A stretch of DNA of 64,000 bases from Ursus arctos. Its lineage: Eukaryota > Chordata > Mammalia > Carnivora > Ursidae. A program made the position numbers and the translations under genes. The DNA lies in assembly GCF_023065955.2 (NCBI RefSeq), contig NW_026623100.1:14857001-14921000 (forward strand), in the 5' to 3' direction. Of this stretch, positions 56,400-64,000 are shown in pieces (position 1 is the stretch's first letter; every line of letters starts with the position of its first letter). The notes under the pieces are model-generated. The model was given only the letters and a program-made list of their open reading frames with translations, was not told the DNA's origin and searched no databases.

Positions 56400-57240
56400 G
56401 AGAAAATAACAGATGTTGATGAGGAAAAACCGGAAGTATGTGGAAGATACGGCGTTCCCTCAAAAAGTTAGACCGGGTGATCTCAGGGTCTTGGAATCGA
56501 GCCCTGCATTGGGCCCCATGCTGAGCATGGAGTCTGCTCGGGATTCTCTCCCTCCCCCTCCTCCTCTCCCCACTTGCCTGTTCTCCTTCTCTCTCATTCT
56601 CTCTCTCTCCCTCTCTCTCAAAAATAAATAGATAAAAGTCTTCAAAAAGTTAGACCTAGAACCCACCAAAAGCTTCAGCAGTTCTGCCGGGTATATGCCC
56701 CAGAGAACCTGAAAGCGGGAGATTAAATGGTTATCTGTACGGGAAAGTTCAGAGCAGCATTATTCACAGTAGCCCAAAGGTGAAAGCAATTCCAATGTCC
56801 ACTGATAGATGAATGAGTTGACGAGGTGTGTTATATACCTGCAATGAAATTCTCTTCAGCCTTCTAAAGGAAGGAAATTCTGACATGGGCTACCACATGG
56901 ATGAACCTTGAGGACATTACGCTAAGGGAAAGAAGCCAGACACAGAAGGACAGATCTTCTATCATTCCACTTATATGAGGTAGCTAGAGTAGTCAGATTC
57001 ATAGAGGTGGAAAGTAGAATGGTGTTTGCCAGGGGTTGGGGGAAGAAGGGAGTGGGAGTCAGTGTTTCAAGGGTACAGAGTTCAGTTGGGGAAGGTGAGA
57101 AAGTTCTGGAGATGGGTGGTCGTGATGCTTGCACAATAATGTGAATGTGCTTAATGCTTCTGAATTGGATACTTAAAATCGTTTAAAATAATACACCCTG
57201 TGTAATGTATGTTTTGCCACAATAAAATTAAACATTTTTT
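56400..57240 (+). mobile_element. L1 (L1MA/MB-type) 3' end, sense, split by a SINE
   Basis: AACAGATGTTGATGAGGAAA, then after the SINE GGGTATATGCCCCAGAGAAC, AGCAGCATTATTCACAGTAG, GGATGAACCTTGAGGACATT, CCACTTATATGAGGTAGCTA and TTTTGCCACAATAAAATTAA. It is the L1 ORF2 end and 3' UTR with an internal deletion near 56430-56460. Confidence 0.92.
56475..56641 (+). mobile_element. SINEC, sense, 5'-truncated, inside L1
   Basis: It starts at GGGTGATCTCAGGGTCTTGG, missing about 50 bp of head including the A box, and keeps GGAATCGAGCCCTGCATTGG and an AAAATAAATAGATAAAAGTC tail. A 15-bp exact target duplication TCAAAAAGTTAGACC is at 56460-56474 and 56642-56656. Confidence 0.95.
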
Positions 57241-57259
57241 TTAACATAAGTGACTTACA

Positions 57260-57530
57260 AATTTATGCTGCTAGGCTCTGATCTCCGCACTGGGGACGCA
57301 GAATTGGACCAGGCAGAGGACTTGATTGCAAGATCTTTTAGATTATTTCCTGCTGATGGGAGGTGGGCAGTGTGGGTACTGTGAGGGCTTTGAGAAAGAT
57401 GGAATCGGGTAATTGAGGTCGTGGAGAAGCACATCACCTGTGTGCATGGCCCAGGGCTGCTTTAGCCAGGGAGGCCTGGGAAGGACTCTGAAGGGTCTGC
57501 ATTTTGGCTAAGTCCTGAATGATGCACAGC
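57260..57530 (-). mobile_element. Possible L2 fragment, antisense
   Basis: CTCTGATCTCCGCACTGGGG, AGCCAGGGAGGCCTGGGAAG and AAGTCCTGAATGATG follow antisense L2 order weakly. Confidence 0.4.
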
Positions 57531-57534
57531 CATC

Positions 57535-58750
57535 TCATCCACTAAAACTTAATGTATTTGGACTCCATTTTACCTGAAATCTCATTGGTATTTCTGAGAT
57601 ACAGAAATTGCGACAGAATCCAGAACCTATTATGAATTGTGCTTGCAAAACCATGTCTGTGTCGAGTATTCCTAATTGATTGCTTGAGGATTGAGATGGG
57701 AACAAGTGAGGCATTCGTGGTTTAGAATACTAAAATATTTCTTACCGAATACCAAACATTCAGACCTGGTGTGTTTTCATCCAGGAAATAATATTAACTC
57801 GTTCACATATTTTTCATTTACTGTTTTCAGGAACTAAATCCAGGGAAGTTTGCCATGGGCCTTCTTGGAAAGACTTTTAGGCTGTTTAGAAAATAATTGA
57901 TTTTCAAATATCAGTGATTACTGATATGTTTATCACATTGTCATTCAAGAAGGAGATCAGTGTGTTTTTCTACCTTAGAAACCAAGGCTGTTTATTTAAA
58001 GCTTCAAGTGTGGAGTTTGAAGATTTCTTTTTTATAATTGACTCGAGATGGAAAGAAATAGGCTTCTAGGACAATGAAGTGTGTGCACAGTTGATTTGTA
58101 CCATTATGTATTTTAGAGACTCGCCTGTTTTTCCTCAGATTTTTCTTTTTAAGTCAGAGTCTCCAGGTAGAAGATGAGAGTCCCCTGAGGACCACGGGAA
58201 TGCAGTTGAATTTTCAGAAGTTTTCATTGCACAGGCCTCGATTCATGATGGAGCTCACAGCACAATGTCGATAAGACCCTGAAGTCCAGCCAGGCACATT
58301 AAAGAAAAGAGTACAGTGACTTCAGAGTTTGACACAGGTCATTTTGCAATCTGTGCTTTTTTTTTTTTTATATGAGTACATGGCTGTCTTTGTATTAGCA
58401 TAGTGCCGTGGTATTTCCCAGGACAGAAGAATTGGGCTGTGGAGCCCATAATTCTTGGGAATTTTGACTTATAAACTAACTGAGGAATTGTTCCAGCTTC
58501 ATGAAAATCTCTGGCCCTCTCCAGTCTGTTTCGCCTCCAGGGGTTTGGGTCAGAGTCGGGGTGTCTGCCAGGGTGTAGTGACTGATGTAAGGAGTACATA
58601 GTGCGTGGCTCGGGAGACAGCTCTGAGATTCATCTTTGATCTTTCATGGTGCATGAGAGAAACCAGCTCATGACTCTTTTAGAAAAACTATCTCCCCCCC
58701 CCCCCCCGCCCCCGAAATCTGCAACAATTAGAATACGGGTGCACAAGTAG
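57535..58750. other. Unique intronic sequence, AT-rich
   Basis: About 1.2 kb without gene or confident repeat. A C14 run lies at 58694-58707. Confidence 0.4.
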
Positions 58751-58756
58751 ACATAA

Positions 58757-59110
58757 TTCTGTCAACAAATATTTACCAAAGGCTTAGTGGATGCCCAATC
58801 CATCTTGCACTAAGTGGCTATGGTTTAGCGGGAAGAGTCTTGCCCCCAGGTAGTTTCAATCTGGTCGAAGAGCCAAAATATATAGAAATGAAAGAACAGA
58901 AAGTAATAGCCGTAGAATAAATTCAGGGAATTTGGATCAGTGTCCTTAAGGCAAGGGATTTGTGCTGGGAGTCAGTGCTGAATGAAAGATAAGGAGGTGG
59001 TCCCTGTGGGCTGGAGAGGTATGAGGTCAGGGAGCCTGAGTGGAGCTTGGGGAAGGCCTTGACAGAAGGCCATGACTGAACAGGTCTGGGAGCAGGGCGA
59101 GGAAAGACTT
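58757..59110 (-). mobile_element. L2, antisense, degraded
   Basis: TCTGTCAACAAATATTTACC, TGCCCCCAGGTAGTTTCAAT and AGCTTGGGGAAGGCCTTGAC follow antisense L2. Confidence 0.55.
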
Positions 59111-59114
59111 CAGA

Positions 59115-59875
59115 AAAACCCAGAAGAACCCCAGATCCAAGTAGAGGATAGAAAGAGATATTAAAGGTTAGTTGCGTTGTGAAACATTCCTGTGTTTCTA
59201 ATATCCAAAGTGTTATCTGTAGGATTAATAGGTATTAAATGGGGGACGTGAAGGCCAGCGGGTTCTGTGGTCAAGTAAGTTTGGATAGTGCTGGAATAAG
59301 CAGCTGAGGGTTTTCTTCCTGTAAGACTCCTCAGGCCTTTTATATGCTGATGCTCACAGCGGCTTTCCCAGGTGGGCATATATAACATGTAGTTTCCTGC
59401 TTATTCGACCACAGAACTATGTCTTTTCTCCGGGAGATTCCTGCAGGAATAGAGTTTCAAAGAGTATAATTGAGTTGGGGGAAGTGCTAGCCTAAATGAT
59501 TTTATTTCGGTGTGTTTTTTAGTGCAAGTCGCTAGCAATAAAGTCATGTGTTCAGTGGTCTGAAAGCCCAGAGGGATTGATTGGAAGGAATTTAGAGGGA
59601 CTTCATTTAAAGAAACCAGTGAATAAGTCGTCCTCCCAGGACGCCCAGCCTGGAGTGGAGTACCTACCATCTTAGTTCAGAAGTTACTCCCCAGCATATT
59701 AATAGGCCCGTAACATAAGCTTTACAAAATGTTGTTTTTGTTACTGTTATTCCCCTGATTCTCTTAAAACGTGGGGAGGGAGTTTGTATCAACAGCATGG
59801 CCTCGCTGGAAGGGCAGAGCCTTGGGTCCCAGCAGCTGGGGTTGTGCGTGAAGGTGAAGCTGAAGGAGCTGGCGT
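59115..59875. other. Unique intronic sequence
   Basis: No gene or confident repeat. Confidence 0.4.
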
Positions 59876-59880
59876 GATGG

Positions 59881-60066
59881 GGGTTCCAGATAAAGTATAG
59901 ATGCCCGGTTACGTTAGCATTTCAGGTCAACTCTGCATACGTTTTCAGTATAATTATGTCCCAAATATTAAACAGGACCTAATAGCACACAAAAATTATT
60001 CCTTGTTATCTGAAACTGAAATTTAACTGGGCGTCTTGTGTTTTTATTTTCTGTATCTGGCACCCT
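59881..60066. mobile_element. Palindromic DNA-transposon-like element, copy 2
   Basis: It begins GGGTTCCAGATAAAGTATAG and ends TCTGGCACCCT. Inside, the ATTTCAGGTCAACTCTGCAT arm mirrors the ATCTGAAACTGAAATTTAAC arm, with TTATGTCCCAAATATTAAAC in the middle. Same family as 30106-30262. Confidence 0.65.
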
Positions 60067-60069
60067 CGC

Positions 60070-63000
60070 CCAAGATGCTTGGGGAGCCTAGCCACGCTGG
60101 GACCAGAAAGTGACTTAGAGTGTAAAGACAAGGTAAGGTGGCCATATCCCAAGTTCCCAAGAGCCAGGGCCCGCCCTCCTGTGAGGTGCGTGACTACAGC
60201 CTCAGGCTCCTCCCCACTGAGGTTCTCCTTGGTTTGGGAGAGTATATATGTGAGGGGTCATAGCCTTTATTTGGCTCATGCACTTTTACAAATAAATGTA
60301 CGACCCAAAAGTTTACCCCCAAAAGCACAGACTGGAAAATGCAGAAAGCTTAAGAGTTTCATAGAAAGAAACTAGTTGTGTCTGAACCTAGGAGTCTGGA
60401 AACTAAAAGAAGTATAAATGGCGGTTGGGCAGGGAGGGCTGTCCTTGGTTGGGTTATGTAGGCTCTGTTGTTCCTTTCCCTGCGGAGAAGCAGAATGCCT
60501 CCGTTCCATGTTTAGTGGTGAGATGGTTGTTACTAAAAGGTCGGTCCTTATCCACGGGCTCTGCTCAGGGATATCATCAGGAGGAGAAAGAATCAAACCA
60601 GTGTCTCTGGGGGAAAGACCTACAGGTTGGTTGGACTGCCCACCACAGCCTGTACTCCTCTTCCTGATGACTTGCCCCCCACTCCTCTCTGCCCCAGGAG
60701 CCCACCTTTCCCCTGGCCTTGCCTGGGACATGCTCCTGACAGCAGGGACTTAGGAGGAGGTTGGGGGCAGCCCCTGTGCTGTGAATGTGTGTTGGTGGCC
60801 CTGGGTGAGGAGGCAGGGGATGCTGGAGCCGTATAGGAGGGTCAGGGCATGAAGCTTCTGCTGACCATTGTACAGACACTGGCAGGGACTCCACGTCGCC
60901 TCTGTGGGCATTGTGACACACTGGATCACTGGCTGCCACCAGTGTTAATCACACCACTGGTGCTTTCTGTATCCTATGGCAACAGCAGCTGCTTGTTAAT
61001 TCAGTGAATCTGGGGGCAGGCAGTAGAACAGGCCACTTCACATGGGCTGGGGAAAACCCGGATCATGAGCATTCTTGACTTATGGCCAAGCCCCCGGAAC
61101 CTCTTTGCTTGTTCTCCAACATCCTTGCTGCCCCCCCTCCCCCTGCACCAGTTTAGGAATTGGGTTAGTGAAAAGAGAGGGGAGCTCCGAAAAAATTTAT
61201 TCCAGAAGTCAAACCAAATCCTACATAATGAGTCCATTAGATTCCACAATCAATACCCAGCTTCTAAACATTATGTGTATTGATGAGCTGATTGCTAGGA
61301 GACTAGTACTGAGGGAATTGGAATCCATTTTTACTTGGGCCAAATTGGTTGTTGATGGGCTGTAGTAGACTGTGACTTTATAATCAGCTAAAACATCTCA
61401 CAGTCTAGTAAAACACAGCTTCTGCACATCGGAGTCCGTGTGTACTTTCCCGAAAGCCTGGCAGAGCAGGGTTTGCACTGAGCCCTGCATCACGGCCTTG
61501 GGAGCTCTTCCGAAGGGCCAGAGGGGCTGGCCAGGGCCCCAGCTGAGGCCTCTGCTGTTTTCTGGGGTGAACAGGAGACAGGGAGGGTGGAGGGCAGGGG
61601 ACAAAACTCTGCAGTTGTGATGGGAAGGCGGAGCGTGTCCTGAAGGGACCATGGGGACTGGCTCTTGCCCCTTGCAGTCCAGAAGCACACATCCTCACCT
61701 GAACTGCTTCCGCAGCTCTGTTCTCTGGATCACAAGCTGGGTGAGACGTGGCTCCCACACTGGGAAATGGTTTCCTTTAAGGTCTTTATTCCGAGAATCT
61801 CAGTGGGAGGAGGGCAGTTTGTGCACGGCATGATGTGCATGCGTGTGTCTGTGTGTGTGCACACGAGTGTGCATGTGTAGCGGGGAGTCTGGGGAGGGCT
61901 GCCTTCAGTGACCTGCTCCAGCCTTCCTCTTCCTCCCACCTGCCCGTCCCAGGTCTGGAGTGTGCCATGCTGTCTGGTAGCACGGTGGAATCTAGTATGG
62001 ATTCTCCTAATTAGCTGGGCCATGGGTAGTTGAAGAGTCTCAGCCTCCTGGACTCTTGGGCATCTCCTGCTCACCTGGGCCACTGCGAGGCACGGGGGTG
62101 CTGGGTCTGGGAGTCTAGCATGGTTCACGGTTTTGCCTGGGCCACGGCTGCCGGGCCAGGTCACTGCCAGTGTTCACAGAACAGGTTTCTGGAGGCAGGA
62201 AGTTGGAGGTAATTAGGTTAATTAAACCCCTTATATCTCTCCAGCTGCAAAATTGCTCTAAGATACTCTGAAGATTTAAAATCATGCATTTACTAAAACA
62301 AAGCCCAAACACCCACAATTAAACCAAGGCGAGCCCTTTCCACCTGTGGTGCTATGCACCACTTGGTTTAACTCAGGTGGGAAGGAGGGTGCGGGATGTC
62401 CCCTGTTCTCCCTGAATGTCTTTCACCTGGTTCTGAACACTGGCCTGGCTGGTATGATCTTGGGGTCACCCCTCGATCTTACCCCCTTGCTGGGAAATGG
62501 GAGGCAGCAGCGGCTTCCTTGACAGGGTGATGTGCTCCTCCACATATCTGGTTCAGGGGCAGCAGAAGAAAGGCCATGATGCATTGCTGCTGGCTGACCA
62601 TCTGTCAGGTGGTGGCTCTGGATGTGAGAGTTCCAGCGGCTTCCGAGGCACCTGGCTGAGCTAGCAAGCCCCTCAGAGGCCCCCGCCCGCACTGACTGAA
62701 ACTCCTATTGGAGACTGTCCCACCCTCCACTTGGCCAGGCCAGGGGTTTGCAGACCATCTGTCTGTTGTCCTCTCTGAGGGCTGCACCAGATTCTGCTTG
62801 TCCATCCAGAGCCAGAGAACCTGGTGGGGGGCCCCAGGTGAGTGCAGGGGGCACAGAGGGGGATCTCCCCCTTCAGGCACCATGTGGGGAGGTGTCCTGG
62901 GCTCCAGAACAAGCCAGGGGAAGTGTAAGTGTGGCAAGAGGTGGAAGAAAGCAGGCCATCAGGGGCGTCTGGTGCATGCAGTTGCTCAAGAGCAAAGGTT

Positions 63001-63585
63001 AAATGATGGACTGTAGAAGTGATCGGATCAGCAGTGGAGGAGAAAGCCCGAGAGAGAAGAAAATCAAGGCTTAAGTATCACGGGCTATCGACTGGGAGTA
63101 AAAGGGTTTTAAGTGGATTGGCAGTTGGCGAAGGGAGAAATAAATCAACCCCCGATTGAGCAACTTTCAGGAATTAGAGGCAGACCAATTAGATGCTGAG
63201 GAAACATTTAAATGTACTGGATTGTGTTGGGTTCAGAGGTCAAGAACGTCTTTGGGGCCCTTCTGTGTTTTCTGAAGAGCTCCCGGGGATGACTCTCCTG
63301 TGGAATTACAAAAACACCAAACTCAACTGGATTTGTCCATGACCAGATGGTAGCCAGGGATGGAGCACATTTCTCTGGGGCTTCATGGTGGAGGTGGCCA
63401 AAGAGGGTGTGGCTGACCCAGTCATATACCTTGTGTGTTCCCAGAGAACCAGTCTTGACAACCTTTACTGTTCTGTGGGCTGTCCTACCCCTGGGGAGGC
63501 ACTAGGGCAAGGTTGAAGGGGGCCCACACCTGCCGCACACCTCCTCTCTGACCCCCGGGGGGACCCAGCCCAGGAGCTCTGCCTG
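60070..63585. other. Mostly unique, GC-richer intronic sequence
   Basis: No gene or confident repeat in about 3.5 kb. Open frames on both strands are composition effects. A TG-rich alternating stretch is at 61828-61879 and an AT-rich homeodomain-like cluster at 62205-62325. Confidence 0.4.
62208..62325. promoter_or_regulatory. AT-rich homeodomain/HNF1-like motif cluster
   Basis: TAATTAGGTTAATTAAACC at 62210-62228 contains two to three TAAT cores and approximates an HNF1-type inverted pair. ATCATGCATTTA and ACAATTAAACC follow within 110 bp. Binding is inferred from motif alone. Confidence 0.25.
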
Positions 63586-63589
63586 GAGT

Positions 63590-63770
63590 CACAGCACTCC
63601 TCTGCCACTCTCCACCACGGTGACCGTGAGCAAACCACTTAACTCTGGGTCTCCGGGCCCCTTAAAATGGGCATATAGTAGTGCCTGTTTGATGGCCCTG
63701 TTGTGCCGGCTCGAGGGTTAGTGTACGTGAGGTGCCGAGAACAGTGCCTGCCGCCTGTGTTAATGCATAA
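63590..63770 (+). mobile_element. MIR, sense
   Basis: CACTCCTCTGCCACTCTCCA, AGCAAACCACTTAACTCTGG, CTTAAAATGGGCATATAGTA and GAGAACAGTGCCTGCCG follow MIR well. Confidence 0.75.
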
Positions 63771-63799
63771 AATACCTTGTCCAAAATGATCTCTCCTGT

Positions 63800-63985
63800 T
63801 TGTCACAGTTGTCACTCCCTGTAATTCTCTTTCATCTTCTACAAACCTCTAAGGTGGGGAGGGATTCTTGCCCCATTTTGGAGACAGGGAAAGCACAAGG
63901 GAACTTTGGAGACCTTGCCAGAGTGCCAGTGGCTGGCTAGTGGACGGGCGAGGTGGAAACCAAGAACCCGAGCGCTTGACCATAC
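63800..63985 (-). mobile_element. MIR/L2-type, antisense
   Basis: AAACCTCTAAGGTGGGGAGG, TGCCCCATTTTGGAGACAGG and GACCTTGCCAGAGTGCCAGT follow antisense MIR. Confidence 0.65.
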
Positions 63986-64000
63986 CACCTTCAGAGGAGA

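Larger units (their letters stand above)
8084..64000 (+). other. PRKCE: PRKCE intron 2, 5' part (partial)
   Basis: From the exon 2 donor to the window end no segment matches the next PRKCE coding exon (linker plus first C1 finger). The remaining 55.9 kb is therefore read as intron 2. PRKCE is known to have very long introns, so this is expected. The intron is dominated by old L1, L2, MIR and hAT elements, younger SINEC copies, and unique sequence. Confidence 0.8.

Noticed and set aside
8084..64000. Search for the next PRKCE exon (linker and C1A zinc-finger exons)
   Set aside because: No segment encoding the PKDNEERVF or HKFMATYLRQP parts was found on the + strand.
1..64000. CRISPR arrays, tRNA, rRNA, snRNA, bacterial or phage genes
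   Set aside because: No spaced direct-repeat array and no recognisable structural RNA gene. The tRNA-like boxes belong to SINEC heads. All features are mammalian.

Overview
This 64 kb window is mammalian intronic DNA, not a compact genome. It carries many copies of the tRNA-derived Carnivora SINE (SINEC), whose head reads GGCGCCTGGGTGGC. The youngest copies (25-237, 3925-4145, 4158-4346, 43029-43233) have the sequence style I associate with bears and the giant panda, with a GGCTGTCTCT body and (AAAT)n-type tail. No copy has the dog-type SINEC_Cf body. My best guess is a bear or close arctoid carnivoran; this is inference from SINE subtype only.

The only protein-coding feature I can support is one 64-nt exon at 8020-8083 on the + strand. 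It encodes the end of the novel-type C2 domain of protein kinase C epsilon (PRKCE; exon 2 of the canonical transcript), flanked by a branch point, an AG acceptor and a GT donor. The window is therefore the last 8 kb of PRKCE intron 1, exon 2, and the first 56 kb of intron 2. I looked for the next exon, which begins with the PKDNEERVF segment, and did not find it.

Layout: 1-8019 is intron 1, with a SINE, an antisense L1 3' end, a MIR split by two tandem SINEs (3855-4470), another SINE, and a MER20 ending about 250 bp before the exon. 8084-20335 is mostly unique sequence with old L2/MIR pieces. 20351-25865 has a SINE and three L1 segments (sense ORF2, antisense 3' end, sense 3' end). 25990-26480 is a local CpG-richer stretch with a perfect palindromic NRF1-type motif. 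28379-29050 is a run of four MER5-type copies, followed by a SINE-split DNA transposon, a palindromic element and a SINE-split L1. 32695-33650 and 35995-36600 are long L2 pieces in opposite orientation, then a long antisense L1/HAL1-like ORF1 region. 39370-53600 is mostly unique with scattered repeats. 53600-57240 holds two SINE-split L1 3' ends and an unnamed repeat. The rest is mostly unique with L2/MIR remnants.

No structural RNA gene, CRISPR array, operon, intact transposon ORF or convincing second gene was seen. The many open frames of 60-230 codons fit chance. Repeat names come from recalled consensus sequences, not a search. The observations worth checking are modest: nested-insertion histories, an NRF1 palindrome, juxtaposed AG|GT sites that could serve recursive splicing, MER20 next to the exon, and inverted repeat pairs. 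I did not find a new biological system.
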